A stretch of 64,000 bases of DNA. Origin: Hortaea werneckii (taxonomy: Eukaryota > Ascomycota > Dothideomycetes > Mycosphaerellales > Teratosphaeriaceae). Shown piece by piece: positions 21,962 to 33,271 of this stretch; position 1 is the stretch's first letter, and each line of letters starts with the position of its first letter. A program made the translations under genes and the position numbers. The stretch covers positions 310,001-374,000 of the forward strand of contig JBAOKB010000054.1 in the NCBI GenBank assembly GCA_037044905.1. The letters are read 5' to 3'. The notes under the pieces were generated by a model that saw nothing but the letters and a program-made list of their open reading frames with translations, made no database searches and was not told the DNA's origin.

Positions 21962-23692
21962 ATGTCTCCCGCCACCACCCCCACAGGCGAGGGCCCGCCG
22001 AACGCGCCCGGCGTCCCGGCCAGGTTGCGCCATCTCGTGCAGGCCCCCAGAGTCGACATCAGCATCAAGCTGGCAAGTCGCAAGCAAGTCTTCACCACAC
22101 TCGACAAGATTGAAGGCGTCGCCTCAGTCACCGCCACCGCGGATACCTACTTCGACGACGTGGAGATTGAATTCGTCGGCACTGCCCGGACTTTCTTAGA
22201 ACGCTTGACTACAGCAGCAGCTGCGTCTGGCCGTTCCGAAGCCTTTCATCAGTTCCTGAAGCTCACCCAACCTGGGTTAGAAGACCACTACCCTGAAGCC
22301 AACATCCTCAAGGCCGGCCAGACCTATGATTTTCCTTTTGTGTTCGGGGTTCCGCAGCAGCTTCTGCCGCGCATTTGCCAACATAAAGTCCAAAGCCCTT
22401 CTGTTCGCGATGCTCACCTACAGCTCCCGCCTACTTTTGGCGACAAGGACTTTACCGATCAGCCAGGTGAGCTTAACGACATGGCGCCAGACATGGCCAG
22501 TGTCCGCTACGGCGTCTTTGCCAAGGTTTCCAAGGTCAAGAGTACCGATGAGGGCGCTTCCCGAGTGTCATTGGCGTCGAGGGCGAAGAAATTGCGGATC
22601 TCCCCAGCGGTAGATGAGGAACCCCCATTGGACGCTGGCGGTAAGGATAGCGAGTACGTCATGAGGAAGGAGAAGATGATGAGGAAGGGCATGTTGAAGG
22701 GGAAGCTGGGGACCCTGGTTATGGAAGCCTCGCAGCCACCGTCGCTGCGGATGAAACCTAACAGCAATCACGACAGCGAAAGCAGGACCACCACCATGGC
22801 GACTGTCATGTTGCGCTTTGACCCAGCAGACGAAAACGCGCAACCGCCGCGTCTGAACTGCATGAACAGCAAATTAAAGGTCGTCACTTTCTTCGCCAGC
22901 TCAGCACGCCAGAGCTTCCCCACCAAGAACGCATCCTCGCTCGACCTCTCCCAAGGCATCCACACGGAGCAGCTCCAACTGTCCTCGCGCTGCATGGCCA
23001 ACGTGGAATGGACCAAACACAAAGCGGACAAATCGGCCGACACCCCCTCCCGCCGCGACAGCGCCACCTCTTTCAGCGGCGGCTTCGCCGACATCAACAC
23101 CCCGCAACCCAGCGAACAATACAAGGGCAAAGCCTACTACACCGCCCGCCTCCTCGTCCCCATCACCCTCCCCAACCACAAAGCCTTCGTGCCCACCTTC
23201 CACTCCTGCCTCGTCAGCCGGCAATACGCGCTGAAACTCGACCTCTCCATCTCCGGCACGGGCGGCATCGCCCCGAGTCTGGACCTCAAACTCCCTATCC
23301 AGATCTCGCAGGCGGGTCGCCAGGACAACCATTCCCCTGAACGTCCCGCTGGCGCGCCGCCGGCCATTTCGCCGGAAGAGGAGGCCGCCGAGTCGGAGAG
23401 TATTTATGATTTCTTTGAGCCCAGGGCCGTGGGTCCGCCTGCTTTCTCTTCTGCTTCGGCCTCTTCTCCTTCTTCTCCCGCGGCTTCGCCTTCGCAGGAG
23501 GGTCAGCACGACCAGCGGAGTCAGAGCGGGAGTCGGACGCCGCCGGAGCAGCGGCGCACGCGGAGTCGCGTTCCCGTCGCAGGAGGAAGAGGTGATGAGG
23601 CGGACGAGGCGCCGCCGGGCTACTCGGTGCTTCCCCCCGGCGCGCAGAGGATGATGCGCGGGGATCGGAGTGTGGAGGTTGCTGCGCACTGA
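21962..23692 (+). CDS. Arrestin-like trafficking adaptor with PPxY motif
   Basis: The frame is open further upstream but only through a TTG, so the first ATG is 21962, giving 576 residues in one exon. Seen: an N-terminal arrestin-like stretch (VDISIKLASRKQVFTTLDKIEGVASV, then DDVEIEFVGTARTF) and a typical AGQTYDFPFVFGVPQQLLP. A C-terminal arrestin-like half (AYYTARLLVPITLPNHKAFVPTFHSCLVSRQYALKLDLSISG) follows, then a disordered tail with PPGY at 551-554. Known: fungal arrestin-related adaptors (ART and Bul1/2 groups) bring the ubiquitin ligase Rsp5/Nedd4 to plasma-membrane transporters through PPxY motifs. This fits the Bul/ART type. The target transporter cannot be told from sequence. Basic linkers such as MRKEKMMRKGMLKGKL near 240 may bind membrane. 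Confidence 0.85.
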   Translation: MSPATTPTGEGPPNAPGVPARLRHLVQAPRVDISIKLASRKQVFTTLDKIEGVASVTATADTYFDDVEIEFVGTARTFLERLTTAAAASGRSEAFHQFLKLTQPGLEDHYPEANILKAGQTYDFPFVFGVPQQLLPRICQHKVQSPSVRDAHLQLPPTFGDKDFTDQPGELNDMAPDMASVRYGVFAKVSKVKSTDEGASRVSLASRAKKLRISPAVDEEPPLDAGGKDSEYVMRKEKMMRKGMLKGKLGTLVMEASQPPSLRMKPNSNHDSESRTTTMATVMLRFDPADENAQPPRLNCMNSKLKVVTFFASSARQSFPTKNASSLDLSQGIHTEQLQLSSRCMANVEWTKHKADKSADTPSRRDSATSFSGGFADINTPQPSEQYKGKAYYTARLLVPITLPNHKAFVPTFHSCLVSRQYALKLDLSISGTGGIAPSLDLKLPIQISQAGRQDNHSPERPAGAPPAISPEEEAAESESIYDFFEPRAVGPPAFSSASASSPSSPAASPSQEGQHDQRSQSGSRTPPEQRRTRSRVPVAGGRGDEADEAPPGYSVLPPGAQRMMRGDRSVEVAAH

Positions 23693-24490
23693 TTTTTTTT
23701 TTTCTTCCCGCTTCTTCTTCGTGCGTGGGCGATTCTTCCCTCCCTCCTTTGGCCTTTGGACTGTTTTTTTTTTTTTTTTTTTTTTGCAAGCATGGCGCTC
23801 TCCTGGATTGGCTTCTTTTTGGCTTTTGGTGGGGAGGGGGGGGGGGGGGGGGGGGGGGGGGTTTGTTCCTCTCCTGGGATGGTGGAAACCATCGAGGCAA
23901 TAAAAGATGGATTTCAATTGCGAATTGTTTTTTGGGGAAAGGAACGTTGGGGTGGAAAAGGGGCTCCTGGTTCATATGGCCTTCAACCGCCGACATGCTG
24001 GGTTCAGCGTAGGAAAAGGGACTTGGGGGATTTCCACATCCGAGTTGGCTGCCCCATTCTTAACAAGGGGTTTCTCGTTTTTGATTCTTCAGCTTGAGAT
24101 AGTACATTTAGCGTGGGCGTTGCTTTTTTTCACATGGGCTTTGAATTTCTAGTAATCCATGGTAGATAGGGGTGGGGGAATGAATTGGTTCTCGGGAAGG
24201 GATTGGAAAAAAAATTAGATAGATAGTAATTAGGTTTTAGGGAAAAGTCATAATGTCTATTGCGAAACAAAAACAAGTTGACGATTTCTTCTTTCCACGA
24301 GACTCTTGATGCTTTAAGTTCCTGAGGATTGGGCTTGCTTTGCTTCGTCAAGCGAAACCCACCCCCTTTTCAAATGGAGAAACATCCTCGTAAGAATTTG
24401 ACACTAGGTACAGTATTCGACTCCCATCCCGCGCTCCCTCCCTTTCCCTCTGTCTCCACCCCCGCCGCCCTCCTTTCCTTTCCTTTTTCC
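23693..24490. other. Convergent intergenic region with three homopolymers
   Basis: It lies between the stop codons of the arrestin (plus) and F-box (minus) genes. It holds T runs at 23693-23703 (11) and 23764-23785 (22) and a G run at 23836-23861 (26, preceded by GGGGA). No gene. Confidence 0.7.
23836..23861 (+). repeat. Homopolymer of 26 G
   Basis: Uninterrupted G run, preceded by GGGGA, 50 bp after a 22-T run (23764-23785). Length may be unreliable. Confidence 0.9.
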
Positions 24491-26533
24491 TCACGGCCTC
24501 ATAAACCCCATCCCCAACCCCCGCACAAACCGCACCTCATCCGCATTCCTCTCCAACGCCCGCCGCATCGCCATGCCGTACTGCCGTTCCGCATCCTCCC
24601 GCGCGCGCTGCTCGACCGCTTCGGCTGAGATCTCTCTCGCTCCATCCTTGTGCTCGGAGGTTTCCGGATCCTCGTCCCCGGAACGAGGCTGGAGGGGGTC
24701 CCGGTGGCCGTACCCTAGCATCCCGATCCGGCCGTCGCCGGTCCAGAGGAGGAGGGGCGAGGAGGGGAGGTCCTCTCTTGAGGGGTTGCGATTGCTTTGG
24801 CTCGCTTTGTGTGTTGTGGGTGCGCAGGAAGCAGACGCGGTGATAGGGTTGGTCGGGAGGATTTTCTGCACGATGTCGCCTGTTCCTGGGGAAGGCTCGG
24901 TGGACCTGCCATGATTACTACGGGGAGTAGATCCATCACCACCACCACCACCTGCTCCTCTTCCTTCGCTGGGGTGTGAATCCCTGGGATGATGGCAGGA
25001 AGGGAGGGACTCGTTGATGTTAAACGTCCTGACGACGGAAAACCCGTCCCGCTCGTGCCACTTCAGATTCCCGTCCCCATCGGCGAACACCACCGTTCCG
25101 CCATGCGGCGCAGCCGCGAGTAGTTTCGACGCTGAAGCCGTTTGGCGGTTCTGATAATGCGGTTCCCGCCTCCGTGCTACAGCAGGGGAGGCCTCATCGT
25201 GTGAGGACAACCCGTAGAATTCCAGTGAGCCTTTCCCCTTGTACTCCGCTGCAGCTACGAGTGTCGCGCCGGGGGATTTCTTGGCGGAAGTGAGTTCGTG
25301 GATAGAGACGGAGGGGTTGCGGAGGAGGTCCAGATTCCGCGGGACGAGCGGGAAGGGGAGGAGGGAGAGGGAGGCGATGCGGGCGCCGGAGAAGATGGTT
25401 CCCAGGAGTTTGGGGAAGAAGCGGCGGTCGTAGTTCAGGAGGCTGGTGAAGCGGCCGGCGACCCAGATGGAATTCGGGTTCGGAATGTCGGTTGTTGCCG
25501 GTTCATGGAGGATGGAGAGGGGTCCTGGTTGGGCGAGAGTGGCGTGTGAGTAAGGGGAGCCGCCTATGAGTTCGGCTCGATCGCCTGATGGGTCTTCGCC
25601 CGATGTGGCGGAGAAGGCTGGGTCCCGTGGGTCGTGCAGGTGGATGGTCCAGTTTGTGCCGACTGTGAGGGGTACATTCGCTTCACATTTTGAGAGTGCG
25701 GTGATTGGAAACGGATATTGTTTAGTCGAGGTTAGCTGTAGCGTGTTGAGATCCACTTCGTGGAGTAGGGATTGTACTGCGAAATACCCCTTTTTCGCTT
25801 CATTGTCGATGCTAACGCACTCCACTGCACCTGTCTCGGTCATGATGTTATGGCTTTCGGCCGTGGAATTTGGATGTTGGCCGGTAAGCAGCCCGGGCGT
25901 ACTCTGTCCAAGCAATTTCCCTCCACCAGCATAGTCCACAGTGGACCTGCGTGAGACGTCCCAGATACAGATGGACCCGTCATCGAGCGGCGCGACTAGA
26001 TTTCGCACGCTTCCGTTGTCTGGATCATCAAGCGTGCCAATACCAGTAGCTTCTCTGACTTCCTCTCGATCAGCGTTCTGCTGAGCTTTTGGCAAGTCCA
26101 GCCATCCGACCCGAATCGGAGCATGCCTGCGAATAAACTCATCGTAGTAATCCAGACGCTCATCGGGAAAGGCCGGCTCCCAATTGGCAAAAGCCCTTTG
26201 ACGCTGGGCCTTGGCCTCTGCCCGTGGATCACTTGCTGCCCTTGGTTGGGAGCTGCCTCTCAGTTGACTTACATCCCATGCGGTCAAATCAGAGCCGGGG
26301 AGTGCTGTGACCGCGTTGCGGAGTTCGGCGAGCCGAGCATCTTGGGCGTCAAGAAGTTGCTGCCGACGACGGAGTGCCTCGGCTCGAGAGTGATTAAAGG
26401 TCTCCTGCTTCCAGATCGAATCATCTCGGGCTAAGATGAGGAATCGGGAGGAGACAGCTTGCAAAGCCAGATTTTCGGGTAAGGTCAGATAAGTAATGAT
26501 GTGAAGAATTACTTCCTCCGGTAGACGGTCCAT
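24491..26533 (-). CDS. F-box protein with WD40-like region
   Basis: Single exon, ATG at 26533, 680 residues. Seen: an F-box at residues 1-46 (LPEEVILHIITYLTLPENL... SRFLILARDDSIWKQ). A charged helical stretch rich in Arg and Gln follows (about 50-75). Then comes a long region with WD-like strands, such as VAPLDDGSICIWDVS, NWTIHLHDPRDP and GGTVVFADGDGNLKWHERDGF, consistent with a beta-propeller. Low-complexity inserts lie near 520-600. A conserved-looking C-terminal helix (AEAVEQRAREDAERQYGMAM) precedes the end at GFMRP. Known: F-box proteins join substrates to the SCF (Skp1-cullin-F-box) ubiquitin ligase. Substrate unknown. It is divergent from HRD3, with 514 bp between starts. Confidence 0.85.
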   Translation of the reverse strand: MDRLPEEVILHIITYLTLPENLALQAVSSRFLILARDDSIWKQETFNHSRAEALRRRQQLLDAQDARLAELRNAVTALPGSDLTAWDVSQLRGSSQPRAASDPRAEAKAQRQRAFANWEPAFPDERLDYYDEFIRRHAPIRVGWLDLPKAQQNADREEVREATGIGTLDDPDNGSVRNLVAPLDDGSICIWDVSRRSTVDYAGGGKLLGQSTPGLLTGQHPNSTAESHNIMTETGAVECVSIDNEAKKGYFAVQSLLHEVDLNTLQLTSTKQYPFPITALSKCEANVPLTVGTNWTIHLHDPRDPAFSATSGEDPSGDRAELIGGSPYSHATLAQPGPLSILHEPATTDIPNPNSIWVAGRFTSLLNYDRRFFPKLLGTIFSGARIASLSLLPFPLVPRNLDLLRNPSVSIHELTSAKKSPGATLVAAAEYKGKGSLEFYGLSSHDEASPAVARRREPHYQNRQTASASKLLAAAPHGGTVVFADGDGNLKWHERDGFSVVRTFNINESLPSCHHPRDSHPSEGRGAGGGGGDGSTPRSNHGRSTEPSPGTGDIVQKILPTNPITASASCAPTTHKASQSNRNPSREDLPSSPLLLWTGDGRIGMLGYGHRDPLQPRSGDEDPETSEHKDGAREISAEAVEQRAREDAERQYGMAMRRALERNADEVRFVRGLGMGFMRP

Positions 26534-27047
26534 GATGGTTCCTTTTCAATGCCGTGGTGCCAATGTCGATTCTAAAATGGCTGCCGAATCATTGAGAATA
26601 GATATGCCCGTGATAGAACGAAGTGGCGTCCCGGGAGATCCTTACGCTTCAAGGTGATGATGCCATGATGAGTTGGTTGATCGTGTATGAACCGGTGATT
26701 CTCACGACCATCGTTAAATCAAGCCGAAGAGGACGAGATGAAGGCGTGAGTTGAATATTGACTAAGTGAAGTGTGCATACCTAGTATAGGAGTATAGGTA
26801 GGTACGTTGTAGACAGAGACAGGCAACGTCAGACGCACTGGCCCCTGCATCAGCCGCACGCGATCATTGCCGACGCAGCTGCGCGAGCTCCGGGAAACAA
26901 AGACAACAGCTGGCCAACACCTCTTCCTCTTCCACCACCCACCCGCTGCAACATATTGCTGATAGGTATACCTCCGTATAATGGTCCTCAGATGATCGTC
27001 CGGTCTGGCTGGCCATCGGAACAACATCCCACCTCTTGCCGGCAACA
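26534..27047. promoter_or_regulatory. Divergent promoter region of F-box gene and HRD3
   Basis: 514 bp lie between the two start codons. TAGGTAGGTAC-like sequence occurs near 26800-26810. No defined factor site recognised. Confidence 0.5.
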
Positions 27048-29729
27048 ATGAAGTCGGGCATCTGGCGCATAGCGCCGCTACTGCTGTGTAAGCTTGGATT
27101 CAACCACCGGACAGTCAAGGATGTAGTCTCGGCCTGCTAATGAACAACAATAACAGTTGCCTTCTTCATCTTCCTAGCGACGAGTACTGCGAGAGAAGAT
27201 GTAGGCGAACAGCAACCCCTGCACGACACCCAACCAGCAGCCGAATCGAACCAATGGACAGACCAGAAGGGCGACGATGCTGCAACGCAAGAGGAGAGGG
27301 AGACAGCCAAGACGGTTCGAGAGGCGTCCGCCATCTTGCGAAAGATCAGGCCGCCGACGGTATCAAAGCTGGCGCAGTACACGAGGAAGCCCAAGGGTGT
27401 GTTTGGCACAGGCGTATATTACGCAAAGGAGGCTTTTGTGCTGCTCTTCATGAATCAACCTAAAGAGACGCACCTGTTGACGACCTCAACTTCTCAACAA
27501 CATCCTCCGAAGCTGGCGCAGCCCCTCTCGAAAGCGGTCAATCTCCTCCAGACTGCTGCTCAAGCAAGCGATCCCGATGCGTTGTACCTGCTTGCGGAAA
27601 TGTCCTTCCACGGCAACTTTACACACCCGGTCAATTACCCGCAGGCCTTCAACTATTACCAGCAACTTGCAAACCTCGATGGGAACAGTACCGCTCAACA
27701 CATGCTGGCTTTTCTCTACGCAACCGGGTTGGCGGCTCCTGAAATACCAATGGACCAGGCAAAAGCAATGCTTTATCACACATTTGCAGCGGAACAAGGC
27801 AACACTCGATCTCAAATGACCTTGGCGTACCGGCATCATGCCGCAGTAGCCACACCCAAAAATTGCGAAGAGAGCGTCCATTGGTATAAGAGAGTTGCGG
27901 ACAAGGCTATTGCATACTACCGATCAGGCCCGCCAGGAGGGTACAGCCTGCCCCGAGACAGCTATCGCCTAGCGGATGAAGATGGTGGAGTATATGGCGA
28001 GGGCGCCTCGGTCAGCTCATCAGGGATCCACGCGAAGCAAGGCGGGCCGACGTCCGACGCCTACGCAGACGTTGAAGATGTACTTGAGTACCTGCACCTT
28101 CAGTCATCCAAAGGTGATCTGAAGGCAACTTTCGGTCTCGCTAGACTGCATTACGAGGGCAATTCCCATCTCAAACGGGACTTTGGAGTGGCAAAGGAGT
28201 ACTTCAAACAAGTCGCGCGGGAATACTGGGCTGAGGATGGCAAGGTAAGAAAGGACGTCACGGCAGGCACTGAGAAAATGGCGTGCAAGGCCGCTGGCTA
28301 CCTAGGTCGCATGTTCCTGCGTGGCGAAGGAGCCGAACAGAATTTCAGAAGAGCGACGATCTGGTTCAGGCGAGGCCTCAAGAACGGGGATGCACTTTCA
28401 CAATACAGTCTTGGGATCATGCATCTCGAGGGTCTCGGCGTACAGCAGGATACGGCAAAAGCTGCGGATTACCTTTCTGCAGCAGCCGATCAAGATATGG
28501 CGGTTGCGCAGACGGCATTGGCACAGCTCTTCCTCGATCAAGGTGATGTTCAGACTGCTACGCGCTATTTCGAGCTCGCCGCCCGCAACAGCCATATCGA
28601 GGCATTCTACTATCTGGCGGAAATGAACAACCAAGCCATTGGGCGAGATAGGAGCTGCGGCATGGCGACCGTGTACTACAAGATCGTTGCGGAGAAAGCC
28701 GAGCCCATCTGGTCGACCGCTGCCGAAGCCAATGAAGCGTTTGAGGAGGGTGAAATGCAGAAAGCTATCGTCAGCTACCTCATGGCCGCCGAACAAGGGT
28801 CTGAGAACGCTCAGGCGAACGTCGCATGGCTGCTTGATCACACCCAGCCGAAATGGTCTCCCATCAGCTACCTCCGATCAATCGGCCAAAACACGCTAAC
28901 CCCCGTCGGCGATGCCGCAAGGTTGGCACTCATGTACTGGACCCGTTCCGCCAAACAACAGAACATCGACAGCCTCGTAAAAATGGGCGACTACTACCTC
29001 TCCGGGCTCGGCGCCGCCTTCAGCGCCGAAAACGCCGCAGCCTGCTACCAAGCCGCGGCCGAAACCTTACAGTCGGCGCAAGCCATGTGGAATCTCGGCT
29101 GGATGCACGAGAACGGGGTAGGGATCGCGCAGGACTTCCACCTCGCCAAGCGGCTGTACGACCAAGCCCTGGAGACGAACCCGCGCGAGGCCTACCTCCC
29201 CATCAAGCTGAGCCTGGTCAAGCTCCGCTGGCGCAGCTGGTGGAACGATGTCAGTGGCGGGACGGTCAAGTCCATGGGCGCCGATCCGAAAGTCGCCAAC
29301 CGCCGGTCTTTCGCCGAGTGGATCCACGCTTTCCTCGAGGCCGACGCGCAGATGTATGCCCAGGAGTTCGAGCAGGAGGAGTGGGCTGCTGCTGCTGCGG
29401 CCGAGCACGAGGGGATGCCGGGCGGTGATGTCGATTATGGATGGGATAGCGGGGAAGGAGAGGATTTCGAGGATGGGGTGCTAGAGACGTTGTTGATTGG
29501 CGGGTTGATCGCTGCCCTGGGTTGGTTGATCTACTATCGTCAGCAGCAGCAGCGGGCGGCAGAACAGCGCCGTCTGCAGCAGGAGGGTCAGGCGCAAGGT
29601 CTGCAGCAGCAGCAGCAGCAACAGCAAGCTCCTCCGCCGCCACCGGGACAGCAACCTGATGGTGGCTTCTTCCCGCAGCCGGGGGATCCGAATTGGAATG
29701 CTTGGGTTGCTGGGGGTGTGGGACATTGA
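27048..29729 (+). CDS. HRD3: Hrd3/SEL1L-like ERAD ubiquitin-ligase component
   Basis: Exons 27048-27087 and 27157-29729 give 870 residues. The 69-bp intron splits the signal peptide (MKSGIWRIAPLLLL | FAFFIFLATSTA). Seen: many Sel1 repeats from about 140 to 680 with the typical A..(W/Y)y..AA..G...A pattern, for example ATIWFRRGLKNGDALSQYSLG and MWNLGWMHENGVGIAQDF. A single membrane span is at about 787-807 (LLIGGLIAALGWLIYY), followed by a Gln/Pro-rich cytosolic tail with an eight-Gln run. Known: Hrd3 is a type I ER protein that receives misfolded substrates in the lumen and stabilises the ligase Hrd1 in ER-associated degradation. The domain order matches the full-length family. The poly-Gln tail is longer than in yeast. 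Confidence 0.93.
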
Positions 29730-30426
29730 GTTGTTTGCGTTTGCGGGGAGTCAGTCCCTTTCCTTTTTGTTATGTACATGTATTGAAATGTGATCAATCT
29801 GTTCAAGCAAGTCTGTTGAGATTTCCACCACTCCTCACTATATTCGAAATACCGGAAGTTGTCTGTGCACCTCAGTTGCCGGTGTCCATGGGACAGTCAC
29901 ACGGAAGGCTGACCGATCTGGGGGTGTACGTGGCAAGTGTATATCATCTACGATTTCGTTTCAAGTCCTTACCAAGCAGTTTGCCTTTTCCCGTGCTTTC
30001 TCGTATGTATTGTACAGTTGCCTCTGCCACAGCGCGCTCTGCAAGCTGAACAAAACCCCCTTCCAAAAAGCAAAACCGAAAGGGAAAAAAGAAAAAGAAA
30101 AGAAAAAAGAAGAGGGTGGATGAGGAGGACATATCGTTTCTTTTCCAAGAAATGGAGGAAAAGTGTCAAGGAAGATTTCGAAAAGGGATTCCTCCCCTCT
30201 CCACTTCATTTCCCCCCAAACCATCTTCCACCCGAAGAAGATGTTACAGCCTCCCATAGGCACTTCTCCGAAAGGAAAGAAAAAGGGAAAAACTCCCCAT
30301 CCATCGATGGAGACCCTCGCCACTCCCATACGCCCGTTCAGCGATTAAAACCAGCCCAAGTTGCAATCATCCACTCTCATTCCATCCGTTCTCTCCTCGT
30401 CCCTCTCCAAAGGGTTCACTGTTCCC
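29730..30426. other. Convergent intergenic region, 0.7 kb
   Basis: It lies between the stop codons of HRD3 (plus) and NSP1 (minus) and is purine-rich near 30065-30120. No gene seen; probably 3' UTRs and terminators. Confidence 0.6.
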
Positions 30427-32732
30427 TTACCGGCCCCGTCCCAAATAGCTCCGTCCAAACCCCTCAACCCAACCCCCAGCATCCCCTCCACCGTAGGCAG
30501 CACTCCCACCACCGTTCATCCCACCTCCTAGACTCCCACCCAACTGTCGCGCATCCCGTTGCGCCTGTGAGACTTTGCCCTGCAGGGACGAAGCGCCTTC
30601 ATCGATCGTCTGCAGTTGCGCGAGATGGGAGTTCAGGACGCGGACGATGTCGGCGAGGGGATCGCTGGTCGCGGACTGTTGTTGTTGGGCAGTGGTGGAG
30701 GAGAGTTTAGTGGAGGAAGAGTTCAGCTCGTCGATCATGGAGGTGAGGGAATGTTGCATTTCCGTTAGACGAGTGGTGCAGGATTCGGCGGTTTTGTAAC
30801 TACAAAGCCATAGTCCGTTAGTAATCTTGTTGATCATCTCCTGTTGTGGAAGGGAAAGGATGGGAGGGACAGAAGAAAGAGAGGAATGATAAAGGGGGGA
30901 ACTTACGTCTTCTCGCGCTCAGCATCGACACCGCTTGCGCCAACTCCACCATCACCTAATCCGGCCTGATCCATCAATCCGTCTACTTCCCCTTCATACC
31001 TGTCCAGCAAAGCCTCGAGTTCCTGCTGTGCATGCTCGACGTTTCCTAGCTGGCGCTCGACCTCGCCACAGTCCCTCTCAGCCTGGAAGCATCGGCCGTA
31101 CAGGCTCGTAATCCGGCCGGAGTTCTCAACCAACTGGCGGTCCCAGGCGGAGACTTTCTTGGCGAGAGACTGGAAGGTCTTCTGGTGGGAGGCGAGGGAG
31201 GTCGACCACATGGTGAGGATCTCGTCCATGGATTTGGCTGCAAGGCGGCTTTGAGGGGCAGGAGCAGGGCCAGATGTGGAGGCTCCTGCGCCGGCGGTTC
31301 CGGTAGTGTTAATTTGGCCTGTAGAGGCCGGTGCGGTGGTGTTGGTTGAGCCTGGAGCGGTTGTGGATGTGCTAGTCTGGGTGGCATTCTTATCACCAGA
31401 CGCAGGAGCACCGAATAGGGAGCTGCCGCCAGTTGAGGTAGCCCCTGACCCACCTGAACTGGCCCCAGTGCCTGTAGTGCCGAATAGTCCTCCACCGCTA
31501 CCTGCTGTGGTTCCTGGCGCAGAGGCAGGAGCGGAAGACTGAGTTGTGCCCTCGCTTGTCTTCTGACCAAAGCTGAAGGAGGGTGCTGAGGTAGCAGTAG
31601 TCGAGGGCTGGCTCGTAGCGGAGCTAGAAGTTCCGCCTGCATTTAGACCACCGAAAAGATTTCCTGTCCCGCTAGTGGTTCCAGAGGTCGATGAAGGAGC
31701 TGCAGAACTCGTAGCTCCGCTAGTGGCGCCACCACCGAGCCCAGAAAACAAACTAGGCTTTTCACCACCACTCGTGGCTGTCGTTGCTCCACCCTGAGGG
31801 GTTGCAGAGCTGCTGCCTGCAGTTGATGTCGCGGGTTTGCTGCCGAACAGACCTCCACCTCCGCTGCTGCTGCCGCCCGCGCCCGCGCCGCCTAGGTTGA
31901 ATCCGGTCTTGCCTTGCTCCCCTTGTTGCTGCTGTCCACCGGCCTGCTGACCCTGCTGTTGATTTTCATCTTTCTTTCCAAGGTTACCAAACAGGCTATT
32001 CTGCGGTGGGGGTCCAGCGGGAGTGAAAGACAGCGGAGCGGTTTTGTTTGCCTGCGGTGTAGTGGATCCTTGCCCGGCACCGCCAAAAAGACCTCCGGTA
32101 GAAGGCTTTGGTGCTGCAGAGCTAGGTTGACTGAATATACTCTGAGAACTCTGGTTCTGATTTTGTTGGTCGCCGCCGGAGCTCGATGGTTTGCTTGTAT
32201 TGCCAAAGCTGAAACCGCCACCCCCCGAGCCAAGAGCGGGTGCTGTGCTTGTCGGCGTAGAGCCAAATAAGCCACCACCTGCACTGCTCTTGGGCTGCTC
32301 GCCTTGGGGAGTGCCGGCTGGCGAGGCAGCAGGCTTCGCACCCAAGCCGCCGAATAGTGATGTCCCAGAGGATGCAGGTGCCGAGCTCGTATCGTCCTTC
32401 TTCTGTTGTCCAAAGCTGAACCCGCCTCCACCGCCGAAAGCTGGTGTTGCGGCACCGCTGCTGCCACCTGCTGGCGTTGAGCCAAACAACGGCTTTTGCT
32501 GCTCACCACCTGACGACGCAGGCTTGTTCCCGAACGAAAAGCCTGTGCTCCCGCCGCCGGCGCTTCCGAAGATGCTCGAGCTGTTGCCGCTTTGTGATGT
32601 CTGACCAGACTGGTTTTGGGACTGGCTCTGGTTCTGGCTGCCAAAAAGCCCACCACTTGGCGCGTTCCCTCCGAACAAGCTCCCGCCCTTATTTTGGTCT
32701 CCACCGCCACCGCCTCCGAAGGTAAAGGACAT
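30427..32732 (-). CDS. NSP1: FG nucleoporin Nsp1
   Basis: The frame is open upstream through a TTG; the first ATG is 32732 (MSFTFGG). Exons 32732-30907 and 30799-30427 are separated by a 107-bp intron with a perfect TACTAAC branch site. The product has 732 residues. Seen: about 450 residues of Gly/Ser/Thr/Gln-rich sequence with many FG, FGN, LFG and FSFG repeats. A Nsp1-type coiled-coil C-terminal domain starts near PQSRLAAKSMDEILTMW and runs through FQSLAKKVSAWDRQLVENS and the second exon. A Gly-rich tail ends it. Known: Nsp1 is an essential central-channel nucleoporin. Its C-terminal coiled coils bind Nup57/Nup49 and Nup82 partners, and its FG region forms the transport barrier. The Gly-rich tail after the coiled coil is unusual compared with yeast. 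Head to head with the TINC-like gene. Confidence 0.94.
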
Positions 32733-33271
32733 CTTGTTCAAAGAGTTCTCGATATAATATTCTTTCTCAGCCTCCTTTGTTGCTCTAACGGGATGTCGGC
32801 GCGGTGAGCAGAGGAACCTTTGGGGTCCTCGCGTGGGTAATCGCCGTCTTCGCAGTAGCCAGAATCGTTATGACCAAGATCGTGATTCACCTTATCATCA
32901 ATGCTTCGAAGCGCGGTCGTGTCCGTGGCGGAATAAGAGTGAACAGATTGAGGATTGACGCCAAAAGTTGATTCCCCCAAGCTCCAGCGGGCTTCTCGTG
33001 TTTGGAGAACGCGATTCCCGAAGTTGCGACTGCAGCTGGGCGGCTGCTGCCGGTCCCGTTTCCGCCAACGCAAATGTCTGCCTGAGGTCTGCACGGACAG
33101 GGCCGGGCCCCTCCCCCAGAGCGACGTCGTCCCGCCGTGGTGTCCCGAAGGAGTAATCATCGGTAAACAAGAAAACACTCGCTCACATCGGCGACAGTCG
33201 CAAAGCATCCACGTTGAAGCTTCATCTCCATTAGAGGAACGCGCCATCCGCGCGCACTCATTGCCATCGCA
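32733..33271. promoter_or_regulatory. Divergent promoter region of NSP1 and TINC-like gene
   Basis: 539 bp lie between two facing-away start codons. A long minus-strand frame crosses it (32738-33898) but runs antisense into the TINC-like gene and looks spurious. No specific site recognised. Confidence 0.5.

Noticed and set aside
22901..23917. 338-codon minus-strand frame
   Set aside because: Antisense to the arrestin gene and rich in low-complexity Arg/Gly from its codon bias; it also runs through the homopolymers.
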